Below, one piece after another: positions 25,660-33,917 of a stretch of DNA of 64,000 nucleotides (position 1 is the stretch's first letter; every line of letters starts with the position of its first letter). The DNA is from CAZYTM01 sp964649725. GTDB lineage: Bacteria; Desulfobacterota; Desulfuromonadia; Geobacterales; Geobacteraceae. The notes under the pieces are model-generated. The model was not told the origin of the DNA. It saw only the letters and a list, made by a program, of their open reading frames with translations, and ran no database searches. Location: positions 62,001-126,000 of the forward strand of contig CAZYTM010000001.1 of the NCBI GenBank assembly GCA_964649725.1. Reading direction: 5' to 3'. Made by a program: the position numbers and the translations under genes.

Positions 25660-26996
25660 AGCACCCCCTCCAGTCCCCTGACCAGGGTCATGATTTCATC
25701 TCTGCTCCGCTTCTCGGTAACAGTCACCACCAGGTAGTTCTCCTTTGGCGTATAGTATTGGCCTAGCGGTACTCCGGCGGCCACCCCCCTGGCAAGCAAC
25801 TGCTTGGCCACATGAGTAGCGGTGACCGGCAGGCGGAGGGTAAACTCATTGAAGGTTGGTCCGGCATTGACCAGCGAGACCCCCTTGATGGAGGTGAGCT
25901 CCCCTTTGGCGAACTCTGCCTTGTCCAGGTTGAGCTGGGCCAACTCCACCAGCCCCTGCTTGCCGACGCTGGTGAGGAAGATCAGCCCGCGCAAGGCGCA
26001 GAGGCTCTGGTTGCTACAGATGTTGGAGGTCGCCTTGTGCCGCTTGATGTGCTGCTCGCGGGCCTGCAGGGTGAGGACAAAGCCGCGCCGACCCTGGCGG
26101 TCGACCGTCTCACCGATGATCCTCCCCGGCATGTTGCGGATATATGCCTTGCTGGCAGCGATGAAACCAAAAGAGGGGCCGCCGAAGGCAAGATGGTTGC
26201 CGAGGCTCTGCCCGTCTCCGACCGCGATGTCTACCCCCATCTCGCCAGGGCTCTTCAGCAACCCAAGGGAGATCGGATAGACCGAGGCTACCAGCAGGGC
26301 ACCATTGGCATGCGCAGTGACTGCCAGTTCGGTCAGGTCGCTTACGGTGCCGAAGAAATTAGGGTTCTGCACCAGTACTGCCGCGCACCTGTCATCCAGG
26401 GCAGCGAGCAGTTCGGCCATGTTGGTGGCGCCATCCTGCGGGTGGATCTCCACTATCTCCACCTCCAGATCGGCCAGATAGGTCCTGACGATCTGCCGGC
26501 TGAAGGGGTTGACGCAACCGTCAACAACCAGGCGATTGCGCCCGGTGACCCGCAGCGCCATCATGGCAGCTTCGGCCAGGGCCGTACCGCCGTCATAGAG
26601 AGAGGCATTACTCACCGCCAGCCCGGTCAGACGGCAGATGGCGGTCTGATACTCGAACAGCGCCTGCAGTGTCCCCTGCGAACATTCTGGCTGGTAAGGG
26701 GTATAGGCGGTGTAGAATTCGGAGCGACCGGAGAGATGATCTACTACGGCCGGCATGATATGGTCATAGAAGCCACCGCCGATAAAGGGGGTAATCCCCC
26801 TGGCATTGGCCCCGGCCAACTGCTCCATATGGCGGAACAGTTCGAATTCAGACATGCCGGCCGGGAGATTGAAAGACTTGGCCCGCAGCGCTTCGGGTAT
26901 CGGCTTGAACAGCTCTGCCACGCTTGCCACCCCTATGGCGGCAAGCATCTCCCGGATCTCCTCCGGGGTGTTGGGACAATAGTGGGCGTCGCTCAT
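25656..26996 (-). CDS. gcvPA: Glycine dehydrogenase (decarboxylating) subunit 1
   Basis: A 446-aa protein matching the alpha subunit of the split P protein. The N-terminus is YCPNTPEEIREMLAAIGV, followed by FIGGGFYDHIMPAVVDHL and FYTAYTPYQPECSQGTLQAL, which are conserved in GcvPA. It shares the P-protein fold but not the PLP lysine, which is in GcvPB. It overlaps gcvH by 4 bp at its start and gcvPB by 4 bp at its end, consistent with a 1:1 complex. Confidence 0.98.
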   Translation of the reverse strand: MSDAHYCPNTPEEIREMLAAIGVASVAELFKPIPEALRAKSFNLPAGMSEFELFRHMEQLAGANARGITPFIGGGFYDHIMPAVVDHLSGRSEFYTAYTPYQPECSQGTLQALFEYQTAICRLTGLAVSNASLYDGGTALAEAAMMALRVTGRNRLVVDGCVNPFSRQIVRTYLADLEVEIVEIHPQDGATNMAELLAALDDRCAAVLVQNPNFFGTVSDLTELAVTAHANGALLVASVYPISLGLLKSPGEMGVDIAVGDGQSLGNHLAFGGPSFGFIAASKAYIRNMPGRIIGETVDRQGRRGFVLTLQAREQHIKRHKATSNICSNQSLCALRGLIFLTSVGKQGLVELAQLNLDKAEFAKGELTSIKGVSLVNAGPTFNEFTLRLPVTATHVAKQLLARGVAAGVPLGQYYTPKENYLVVTVTEKRSRDEIMTLVRGLEGVL

Positions 26997-27367
26997 GTCA
27001 GACTCCGCAAAAATTCGTCATACTGAGCCCGGTTCATCAGGTTGGCCACCTCGGCCATGCTGGCCGGCTCCAGCTGTGCCATCCAGCCGGCATCCTCGGC
27101 AGCCTCGTTGACGATCTCCGGGGTGTCGTTTAGCGCTTCGTTGATCTTCAACACCTTGCCGGAGATCGGGGAATAGATGTCGCTGGCCGCCTTGACCGAC
27201 TCGATGGCGCAGAGCACCTCGAACTGTTTGACACTCTTCCCCACCTGGGGGAGTTCGACAAAGGTCACGTCCCCCAGCTGGTGGGCAGCATATTCGGTGA
27301 TACCGACACTCGCCACCCCATCCTTGATCTTTACCCACTCATGCTCTTTGGTGAAATAAGTTTCCAT
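26993..27367 (-). CDS. gcvH: Glycine cleavage system H protein
   Basis: A 124-aa lipoyl-carrier protein starting METYFTKEHEWVKIKDGVAS. ATG 27367 follows GAGGGGG; the frame is open further upstream to 27502 but without family residues. The lipoylation lysine is in CAIESVKAASDIYSP (residue near 64), with the usual Gly 16 residues after it. H protein shuttles the aminomethyl intermediate between P and T proteins. It is separated from gcvT by 146 bp. The L protein and lipoyl ligase are not in the window. Confidence 0.98.
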   Translation of the reverse strand: METYFTKEHEWVKIKDGVASVGITEYAAHQLGDVTFVELPQVGKSVKQFEVLCAIESVKAASDIYSPISGKVLKINEALNDTPEIVNEAAEDAGWMAQLEPASMAEVANLMNRAQYDEFLRSLT

Positions 27368-27513
27368 ACGTTCGATTCCCCCTCGATAAGATGAGATGCA
27401 ACTGAATTCAGTCAGATATGATTGATAGCCTTGGAAATATCGTGAAAAAAGCTGCGCTACGCCGCATAAGCAGATCAGCTGGCCAACACAGAGATGAGGC
27501 AATAGACGCGTTT

Positions 27514-28605
27514 CTAGCTACGTAGCGAACCGCCGCTATAGAAAGGCAACTCCACCACCACCGCCTCCATACTCACCTTGTCATGTCTGATGATCAAGGG
27601 TGCTCCGAGTACTGCCACGTCAGGTCTGACAAAACCGATGCCGATACCGCAGCCGAGCATTGGTGAGAATACGCCGCTGGTGACACTGCCGACCGCTTCC
27701 CCTTCGAAACATATTTCGTAGTGATGGCGGGGAGAACGGCGCGAACCGACCCGGAAAGCGATTTTCACCCTGTTCGGCCCATCAGCGCGCTGCCTGAGCA
27801 GGGCCGACTTGCCGACAAAAGCTTTGTCGAAATTGACAAAACTGTCCAGACCCGCCTCCAGCGGTGTGGTCTCTTCGTCAATATCGCTCCCGTAGAGGGA
27901 ATACCCCACCTCCAGACGCAACAGATCCCTGGCGCCGAGACCGGCCGGTCTGACCCGCTGATCGGCAAGGAGGAGGTCCCAGAGTTCAACCACCTTCTCG
28001 ATTGGCAGGAATATCTCGTAGCCGAGTTCACCGGTGTAGCCGGTGCGACTGACAATGGCGTCACTGCCGAGCAGTCTGGTCTGCATGAATTTGAAATAGG
28101 GGAGCTGCCCGATCTCCGGGCCGAAAAGATCGACCAGTACCTGGCGCGACAAGGGTCCTTGCAGGTCGAGTTTGCCGGTGGTAGAGGTAATGTTGCTGAA
28201 GTTGGCGCCCGGGTTTAACCGGCTGGCGATAATGGTAAAATCGTTGTCGGCAGTGGCTGCATTGACGACGATCATCGCCTCCTCTTCAGCCATGCGGAAG
28301 ACGATCAGGTCATCGATGATGCCACCACTGTCATTAAGGAGAAAACCGTATCTCGACCGGCCGATCGGAATGCTCTTGACGGAAAAGGTGAAGCACTCCT
28401 CCAGCCCCCCCGCCGCTATATCCCCCTGATAGAGGAACTCCCCCATATGACAGATGTCGAAGAGCGCTGCCTGCTCCCGGCACCAGCGATGCTCGGCGAT
28501 AATACCTTCGTACTGGATCGGCATGTTCCAGCCGCCGAAAGGGGCCATGAGAGCCTTGAGTAGTTGGTGCTCCGCAACCAGCGGCGTACTCTTGAGCTGT
28601 TCCAT
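27514..28605 (-). CDS. gcvT: Aminomethyltransferase (glycine cleavage T protein)
   Basis: A 363-aa protein. ATG 28605 follows GGGGGGGAT; a longer frame to 28671 would run through the operator and promoter and is rejected. Family motifs include FGGWNMPIQYEG, YDGYLL-like YGFLLNDSGGIIDDL and SRTGYTGELGYEIFLP, plus the C-terminal GSVTSGVFSPMLGCGIGIG. It transfers the methylene carbon from the H-bound intermediate to tetrahydrofolate, releasing ammonia. First gene of the gcv operon. Confidence 0.97.
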   Translation of the reverse strand: MEQLKSTPLVAEHQLLKALMAPFGGWNMPIQYEGIIAEHRWCREQAALFDICHMGEFLYQGDIAAGGLEECFTFSVKSIPIGRSRYGFLLNDSGGIIDDLIVFRMAEEEAMIVVNAATADNDFTIIASRLNPGANFSNITSTTGKLDLQGPLSRQVLVDLFGPEIGQLPYFKFMQTRLLGSDAIVSRTGYTGELGYEIFLPIEKVVELWDLLLADQRVRPAGLGARDLLRLEVGYSLYGSDIDEETTPLEAGLDSFVNFDKAFVGKSALLRQRADGPNRVKIAFRVGSRRSPRHHYEICFEGEAVGSVTSGVFSPMLGCGIGIGFVRPDVAVLGAPLIIRHDKVSMEAVVVELPFYSGGSLRS

Positions 28606-28636
28606 ATCCCCCCCGATCATGACAAAATAGTGTTTT

Positions 28637-28677
28637 ACTCTAATCGATTTACAGCTGTTTGTAAATCGCATTTTGTC
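28637..28677 (-). promoter_or_regulatory. gcv operon promoter covered by a nested inverted repeat
   Basis: On the minus strand TTTACA (28665-28660) and TAGAGT (28642-28637) are 17 bp apart and fit -35/-10. CGATTTACA (28645-28653) is inverted as TGTAAATCG (28660-28668), overlaying the -35 and spacer. An outer pair, GACAAAAT (28621-28628) and ATTTTGTC (28670-28677), encloses it. This layout suggests a repressor site. I see no glycine riboswitch in the leader, which is short. Confidence 0.7.
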
Positions 28678-28755
28678 TAGACCATCGACCGGCCTTGCTT
28701 CCCGGACTATTCATGGAGGGGAGAGGCTGTCAGATGCAAAATTTATTGTGCAGAT

Positions 28756-28935
28756 TCAGCAGTCATCCCGCCAGAGACAATCCTGCTGGCCACAGGTGGC
28801 GGCTCTGTCACTGGCGTAACAAGGTTCATTCCCTTCTGCCTGCTGAATGGCCCTGACCAGGTCGGCCTTCTTCATCTTGCCCGGCTGTATACCGCGCTCC
28901 CTGGCAATTGCCTTTATCTCTTCCAGTCGCATCAT
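28756..28935 (-). CDS. 59-aa SAP/Rho-N-like small protein with Cys-rich tail
   Basis: A short gene with AAGGAG before ATGATG at 28935. Residues 1-32 (MMRLEEIKAIARERGIQPGK, then MKKADLVRAIQ) match the SAP/Rho N-terminal helix-extended-helix pattern that binds nucleic acids. The tail has four Cys (residues 39, 48, 53, 59), including CGQQDCLWRDDC, which could bind a metal. I have seen small proteins of this layout in Geobacter-like genomes, but their function is not established. It sits alone upstream of the gcv operon, transcribed in the same direction. Confidence 0.8.
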   Translation of the reverse strand: MMRLEEIKAIARERGIQPGKMKKADLVRAIQQAEGNEPCYASDRAATCGQQDCLWRDDC

Positions 28936-29015
28936 CCGCTCCTTTCTATGGTTCTAGTCACTCTCAGAGCATCTTCCTTAACTACGTCTTAGTTGCAAAT
29001 CTGCAGATGGAGATC

Positions 29016-29969
29016 CTACTCATCAAACGCTGAAGTGATGAGCTCGTTGCGCAAAAACCAGAGCAGCGCAAGGAGTGGCGCAACCCAGAGGAGCATCATG
29101 AGCATTGATGTGATGACCCCGACGAAATAATAGCCGAAGGTGGCAGCACTGGAGGACCTGCGGACCCAGCCGACCAGACCGATCGCCTCATAGATTATGC
29201 TGAACCCGAGAGCTCCCCAGGAAAGCCATTCGAGAGCTTTTCTGGACCAGGAGCGGAGTTGCAGAAATTGCGCGGCACAGAGGGCCGAGGCGACTCCGAA
29301 AAGTACCCCGAGACTTGGGGTCAGGCCATTCATAAGGAATATTTTGAACCCCCCGGGGACATTTTCCGGATCTATCGGGTCAGGTTCCGGGGGGGGCATA
29401 GTGATATAGCCATAGAGCTCTTTCAGGCTGAACAGGAACAGTATGGCCGAAGCTGCTATGACGATCCAGCCGAGCACCTGGACCGCCTGCGGCAATTCGG
29501 CGACAGGGACCGGTTCAGCAGCCATACCAGAGGGGGGTGGCATATCGAAGCCGTACTTCCTTTTACTGCTATCCTCTTCCAGCTTGCGCCGCGCCTCCTC
29601 CAACATCCTTTGTTGTTCTGCAGGGTCGATGTACGGTTCACCCGGTATGGGTCGCCCCCCGACTGGCTGCTTGCTGACTCCACCCTGATCACCTCTGGCC
29701 CGCCTGGCCTGCTGCTCTTCATTATATTTCTTGGCGTCAAGACCGCACTTCGGACAGATATCGAAACGCTCTTCGGAAAATGTCGAATACTTGCAGGCAG
29801 GGCAGTCGGCGAGCGTCTCATGCCAGCTCCTTGCAGCAGTCTTTTCGACAAAGAAACTCTCCTTGCAGCGGGGACAATCCATGTTCAGCCCTTCGGCAGG
29901 GACATTGACATCACTTATCTGGCCGGTCAGCTGGCAATGTGGGCACTGAATCTTCATCTTGGTCGTCAT
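29016..29969 (-). CDS. Zinc-ribbon membrane protein
   Basis: A 317-aa protein. The cytoplasmic N-terminus has three Cys-pair groups: CPHCQLTG and CPRCKESFF (MJ0042/zinc-ribbon type), then CPACKYSTF and CPKCGLDAKK. A charged linker (residues about 85-155) is followed by four hydrophobic segments (about 165-187, 215-235, 245-260 and 275-310), so the C-terminal half is membrane embedded. The zinc ribbons suggest protein-nucleic acid or protein-protein contacts. Function unknown. Confidence 0.8.
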   Translation of the reverse strand: MTTKMKIQCPHCQLTGQISDVNVPAEGLNMDCPRCKESFFVEKTAARSWHETLADCPACKYSTFSEERFDICPKCGLDAKKYNEEQQARRARGDQGGVSKQPVGGRPIPGEPYIDPAEQQRMLEEARRKLEEDSSKRKYGFDMPPPSGMAAEPVPVAELPQAVQVLGWIVIAASAILFLFSLKELYGYITMPPPEPDPIDPENVPGGFKIFLMNGLTPSLGVLFGVASALCAAQFLQLRSWSRKALEWLSWGALGFSIIYEAIGLVGWVRRSSSAATFGYYFVGVITSMLMMLLWVAPLLALLWFLRNELITSAFDE

Positions 29970-30502
29970 CCAATCTTGTCGTTGCTAGAGAGCAATCGAT
30001 ATTTGAACTAGAATACAGGTTACCAGATATTAGCTAATTTTCAGTTTTTCCATTAAAAGAAATGGCTCCAGTCTGCCTCGACTCACAGTAATTAATGAAC
30101 CATTTCCAGCATCAAGCTTACTGCTGAGAGAGGTTGCTTGTCAACCATTACAGAGCTGTAACAGGCCGACAGTGGCGATTTATACAAAGCAGCGGCGGCA
30201 AAAAACTGAGTAATCTCCTACCACCTGTATAATGCTTGGCAAAGTCCCTTTGTTGACCAGTACCCCCTTACTCTTACTCCAGCGCACCGAAGCATCCCTT
30301 GCCGACATCTGACTGTGCAGGTTCTGAGCATGGCCCGTTACGGCAGCTCCCCATCCGCATATTTTTGTAAGGCAAATAACATAATATTTATAGCAAGTTA
30401 CGCCCATGTTAAAAAATCTGCTGGTTGGTACCTTTGTTGTAGAAGCAGGGACAAAACGACTACAGAACATCTCAGCCGACCCTGCGCACGGAGGTACTCC
30501 CG
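29970..30502. other. Intergenic region without a convincing gene
   Basis: 533 bp. The only small feature noted is TTACAG-AG-CTGTAA (30148-30161), a 14-bp palindrome. A minus-strand reading frame at 30180-30521 overlaps the next gene and shows no family features. A good ribosome site (GGAGG) at the right end belongs to the next gene. I see nothing else here. Confidence 0.5.
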
Positions 30503-31009
30503 ATGAAGAGCTCACTGCCACGAAATACCTCTTCCCCCTGCCGCTATCCGACTCCCCCCCCGGGCAATATGTTCGTCACGCTGCGGAGGAAGATCCGAAA
30601 TTTTGCCGGGGTGGAATTTGGTTGCATTGCTGCCGCCCCCCTCTATGTCGCCATCAGCCTGATGGCCCGCAGCGATTTTCAGTCGCTGCCACAACTGCCC
30701 GAACCGGTCCGGCAGGTCCTCGGCAGTGCGCCACCCTTGACCATGATCAGTACTGCACTCATTATCTATACCTGCGCTGTCATCTTCCGCACCATGACCA
30801 AGATGCTCGAAGGGAACGCCGATTTCAACGGTTTTGTACATATCTACTTTGTTACAGCTTTCTACGGCTTTTATCATCATGCCGAAGCGCTCGAACAGAA
30901 TTTCTGGGCGGTCTTTACCGCCGGGCTCACCATAGTGCTGCTGGAAATCTACAACACCTGGACCATCAGCTGCCAGAAAGCTCGAGTTGAAGAGGGTGAG
31001 CAGCATTAA
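30503..31009 (+). CDS. Integral membrane protein of unknown function
   Basis: A 168-aa protein. ATG 30503 follows GGAGGTACTCCCG; a start at ATG 30569 (MFVTLRRKIRNFAG) has no good ribosome site. After a short polar N-terminus, hydrophobic segments lie at about residues 38-55, 78-97, 112-127 and 135-150. The last contains TAGLTIVLLEIYNTWTI. No motif is recognised. It is followed by a long intergenic region with palindromes. An overlapping ORF in another frame (30406-30990) looks like a shadow. Confidence 0.7.
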   Translation: MKSSLPRNTSSPCRYPTPPPGNMFVTLRRKIRNFAGVEFGCIAAAPLYVAISLMARSDFQSLPQLPEPVRQVLGSAPPLTMISTALIIYTCAVIFRTMTKMLEGNADFNGFVHIYFVTAFYGFYHHAEALEQNFWAVFTAGLTIVLLEIYNTWTISCQKARVEEGEQH

Positions 31010-31433
31010 TCATCAATAAATATTTCAGCAGCAAATAACCATATTCTGTATGACAAAAGGATTCTTATATTTGCAAATTTTAATTCACCTTTTCGCACAT
31101 ATGCAAATATTCTTTGAGCAGACCGGTAATATCATTTAACAACCCTGAATAATTGGATTTTTTACAAATTTCCAAGAACCGCCAGCCTCCCATTAATCTC
31201 TCACCCCCCTGTTTTTGCCATATCCTGCTCTTTGCATAAATGCAAAAACGACCTATCGATCAATTGCTCTCATTAACACCAGCGTAGGGCTAACTACTTG
31301 CTATCATTGATGTATTTTTTTTTTAAAACGCGGGTATGGAAGTTGCTCTATGGCATAGTACCAGACCAGCTTATTGCTCCTGAAGCAGATCATAGAATTT
31401 AGTCCAAGAGACATAAAAGAAGGAGGTAAAAAC
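31010..31433. promoter_or_regulatory. Regulatory region of the OFA transporter with TTTGCA palindromes
   Basis: 424 bp upstream of the transporter. Three TTTGCA-type sites are seen: ATTTGCAAAT (31069-31078, perfect palindrome), ATATGCAAATAT near 31099-31111 (imperfect), and TTTGCAT-AA-ATGCAAA (31231-31246, perfect 7-bp arms). The repeated word suggests binding sites of one regulator. No regulator gene is adjacent. No gene is seen in the region. Confidence 0.6.
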
Positions 31434-32783
31434 ATGTCAACCCCGTCCTCAATGAATGGCTGGCGCGTCGTCTTTGCCGGCACAACCATCAATCTGGCGC
31501 TTGGCGTCCTCTACACCTGGAGTATCTTCAAAGGTACCATCAAGGCCTCCGTTGAAAAGGGGGGGGTGAACGGTTTCAACTGGGACCTCGCCTCCATCAA
31601 TGACCCTTACGCAGTCTGCTGCCTTGTCTTTGCCTTTGCCATGATCCTGGCCGGCAAGTGCCAGGACAAGATAGGTCCGGCACGAACCGCCCTGATCGGT
31701 GGTCTTCTGGTCGGCGCAGGCTTTGCCCTCATCTCCCAGAGTTCGACCTACTGGGCCTGGGTAACCGGTTTCGGCGTACTGGCCGGAGCAGGGTTCGGTT
31801 TCGGCTATTCAGCAGCCACACCACCGGCCCTCAAGTGGTTCGCCCCCTCAAAGACAGGTCTGATCGCAGGTACTGTCGTGGCAGGCTTCGGCCTCGCCCC
31901 GGTCTACATCGCCCCGCTCTCCTCCTGGCTGCTCGGCAAGTATGGCATTCACAACTCCATGCTGATCTTTGCCGTCGCCTTTACCGTGGTAGTCTGCGGC
32001 CTCTCCTTCCTGCTGGTCAATCCGCCCCAGGGGTATACCCCTGAGGAGGCCACCGCAGCCGGGGCAGCCAAGACAGCTGCCAAACCGGCAGTGACTCTGG
32101 GACCGAAGGATATGTTCAAACAGGGTAAATTCTATATCCTCTGGCTGACCTACTTCATCGGCGCCGGTGCTGGTCTGATGGTTATCGGCAGTGTGGCCGG
32201 GATGGCGAAGAAGAGCATGGGGAGCATGGCCTTTGTGGCAGTGGCAATCATGGCTATCGGTAACGCAGCCGGCCGGATTGGCGCCGGGGTCCTCTCCGAC
32301 AAGATCGGCCGTCGCGCCACACTTGCACTGATGCTCGGTTTCCAGGCATTAATGATGTTCGCCACCATACCTATCGTCGGCTCCGGCAGTGCCGTCGTTC
32401 TGGTCCTGCTCGCCACCTTCATCGGTTTCAACTACGGCGCCAACCTTGCTCTCTTCCCGGCCTTCACCAAAGATTACTGGGGGCTGAAGAACTACGGCAT
32501 CAACTACGGATTCCTCTTCACCGCCTGGGGAGTCGGCGGTTTCGTCATGGGCAAGGTCTCGGAAATGATCAATGCCAAGGCAGGTAGCATCAACGCCTCC
32601 TTCACCCTGGCCGGGGTACTGCTCATCATCGGCACCTTCCTCACCTACTTCCTCCGTGAACAGACCGCCAAAGCTCCTGCTACCGAAGGGGTGCCGGCTT
32701 CCACCTTTACTGAGGATTTCCTCAGGGGTTGTGTCGACCTGTTCGGCTTTGCCGAGCCACCGGTCAGACAGCACGTCCGCTGA
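31434..32783 (+). CDS. OFA-family MFS transporter (oxalate/formate antiporter-like)
   Basis: A 449-aa protein. ATG 31434 follows AAGGAGG; an ATG at 31374 is also in frame but lacks a ribosome site. About 12 hydrophobic helices. The N-terminus has the OFA pattern: AGTTINLALGVLYTWSIF and GFGFGYSAATPPALKWF, then GAGLMVIGSVAGMAKKS. In Geobacter, members of this family are thought to carry monocarboxylates such as acetate or formate; substrate is inference. A terminator follows at once. Confidence 0.93.
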   Translation: MSTPSSMNGWRVVFAGTTINLALGVLYTWSIFKGTIKASVEKGGVNGFNWDLASINDPYAVCCLVFAFAMILAGKCQDKIGPARTALIGGLLVGAGFALISQSSTYWAWVTGFGVLAGAGFGFGYSAATPPALKWFAPSKTGLIAGTVVAGFGLAPVYIAPLSSWLLGKYGIHNSMLIFAVAFTVVVCGLSFLLVNPPQGYTPEEATAAGAAKTAAKPAVTLGPKDMFKQGKFYILWLTYFIGAGAGLMVIGSVAGMAKKSMGSMAFVAVAIMAIGNAAGRIGAGVLSDKIGRRATLALMLGFQALMMFATIPIVGSGSAVVLVLLATFIGFNYGANLALFPAFTKDYWGLKNYGINYGFLFTAWGVGGFVMGKVSEMINAKAGSINASFTLAGVLLIIGTFLTYFLREQTAKAPATEGVPASTFTEDFLRGCVDLFGFAEPPVRQHVR

Positions 32784-32806
32784 GATTAACCCACGATTGA
32801 AACATG

Positions 32807-32837
32807 GGCCGGCATCGATATGATGCCGGCCTTTTTT
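32807..32837 (+). terminator. Rho-independent terminator after the OFA transporter
   Basis: GGCCGGCATC (32807-32816) pairs with GATGCCGGCC (32822-32831) around GATAT, then TTTTTTG. A 10-bp GC-rich stem. Confidence 0.9.
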
Positions 32838-32929
32838 GTTACTTTGCTGCAACGCACCCCTTGCTCTTCGGCATAGCTCTGGTATGCTCTTCATATTCTT
32901 TATATCCTGCAATAATCGGAGGCAACAAT

Positions 32930-33322
32930 ATGGCTGACAAGGTAAGTGTGGCAATCATCGGTGCCGGCAGGACCGGCACCCCCCTGCTCAGGGAACTGCT
33001 CAAGTACTCCTATGTCGAGATAATCGGCATCGCCGACCTTAACCCTGCTGCCGAAGGGATCAAGCTGGCGACCGAGAAGGGGATCTTCACCACCTCCGAT
33101 CCGATGGCACTGGTAGAGAAAGGTACTGCTATCGATATCCTGGTTGAGGTGAGTGGTGACAACAGCCTGAAAAAAAGGATCAAGGACCAGTTCGAAAAGA
33201 GTGGCAACAAGAAGACCATCATCATGCATGACCTTATTGCCCGGCTCTTTATCAGTGTCTGCACCCAGCAGAAGGAACTGATCCCTTCGCTGCATCCTGA
33301 AGATGTCGGGATCGGCTCATAA
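32930..33322 (+). CDS. Small NAD(P)-binding Rossmann protein
   Basis: A 130-aa protein. ATG 32930 follows CGGAGG. The N-terminus KVSVAIIGAGRTGTPLLREL has a GxGxxG dinucleotide fingerprint, followed by IIGIADLNPAAEGIKLA with the acidic residue at the second strand end. Only the nucleotide-binding domain of homoserine dehydrogenase-like or Gfo/Idh-like oxidoreductases is present; there is no catalytic domain. It ends LHPEDVGIGS at a clean stop. It could be a complete short protein or one half of a heteromer. No neighbour supplies the other half. Confidence 0.75.
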   Translation: MADKVSVAIIGAGRTGTPLLRELLKYSYVEIIGIADLNPAAEGIKLATEKGIFTTSDPMALVEKGTAIDILVEVSGDNSLKKRIKDQFEKSGNKKTIIMHDLIARLFISVCTQQKELIPSLHPEDVGIGS

Positions 33323-33359
33323 AGCGCCCCACTTGGCAGTTCGACCAAGCAATCATATT

Positions 33360-33387
33360 AACCCCTTGCCGATCTGAGGGGTTTTTC
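33360..33387 (+). terminator. Rho-independent terminator
   Basis: ACCCCT (from 33361) pairs with AGGGGT (ends near 33382), then TTTT. A short 6-bp stem between the Rossmann gene and the YjbQ gene. Confidence 0.65.
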
Positions 33388-33406
33388 ATTCACCCCAGGA
33401 GTGGCC

Positions 33407-33808
33407 ATGCTTCGCTATCTGCAGGTTGCCAGCAAATCCCGCACTCAATTCATCGATATCACTGCCAGTATCTGTGACCTGCTCAACTCTGCCGGGGTGC
33501 GTAACGGTGTATGTCACCTGTTCGTCCTGCACACCACAGCTGGAATAACCGTCAATGAAGGGGCTGATCCGGCGGTGCAGCGAGACATGAACAGTTACCT
33601 CAGCAAACTGGTCCCTAACGACCCCGAATTCACCCATGCGGAAGGGAATTCCGCTGCCCATATCAAGACGACCCTGGTCGGTACGGCACAGACTCTGCTC
33701 ATCGAAAACTGCCGGCCGATCCTCGGTACCTGGCAGTCGGTATATCTCTGTGAATTCGACGGGCCGCGGCAGCGGAAGATCGCTGTAAAGATCCTGGCTT
33801 TCGACTGA
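33407..33808 (+). CDS. YjbQ/UPF0047 family protein
   Basis: A 133-aa protein. ATG 33407 follows CAGGAGTGGCC; GTG 33401 is in frame but too close to the ribosome site. The family is recognised by VCHLFVLHTTAGITVNEGAD, with its conserved His, HAEGNSAAHIKTTLVGTA, and the C-terminal GTWQSVYLCEFDGPRQRK. YjbQ proteins have weak thiamine-phosphate synthase activity in some studies and are often linked to cofactor metabolism. A trimeric enzyme fold is known for the family. No operon partner is apparent. Confidence 0.9.
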   Translation: MLRYLQVASKSRTQFIDITASICDLLNSAGVRNGVCHLFVLHTTAGITVNEGADPAVQRDMNSYLSKLVPNDPEFTHAEGNSAAHIKTTLVGTAQTLLIENCRPILGTWQSVYLCEFDGPRQRKIAVKILAFD

Positions 33809-33917
33809 CACCCGGCGACGAAACATCTGCCTGGTGAGGAGCCAAACTATTTGCTGGTCATCAACAGCTTTATCATGCTATAAGAATCACCATCAAATGC
33901 TGCAAGGAGCAGGTTTC

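Noticed and set aside
25812..27026. Long plus-strand ORF (404 codons) opposite gcvPA
   Set aside because: Antisense shadow; its open frame follows from the codon bias of gcvPA.
28606..28755. Glycine riboswitch before gcvT
   Set aside because: Looked for paired glycine aptamers; the leader is short and lacks them.
30180..30521. 113-codon minus-strand ORF in a gene-free stretch
   Set aside because: No start signal; overlaps the ribosome site of the membrane protein at 30503; Ser/Cys-rich without pattern.
30406..30990. 194-codon plus-strand ORF overlapping the membrane-protein gene
   Set aside because: Out of frame; lacks the hydrophobic pattern, which belongs to 30503-31009.
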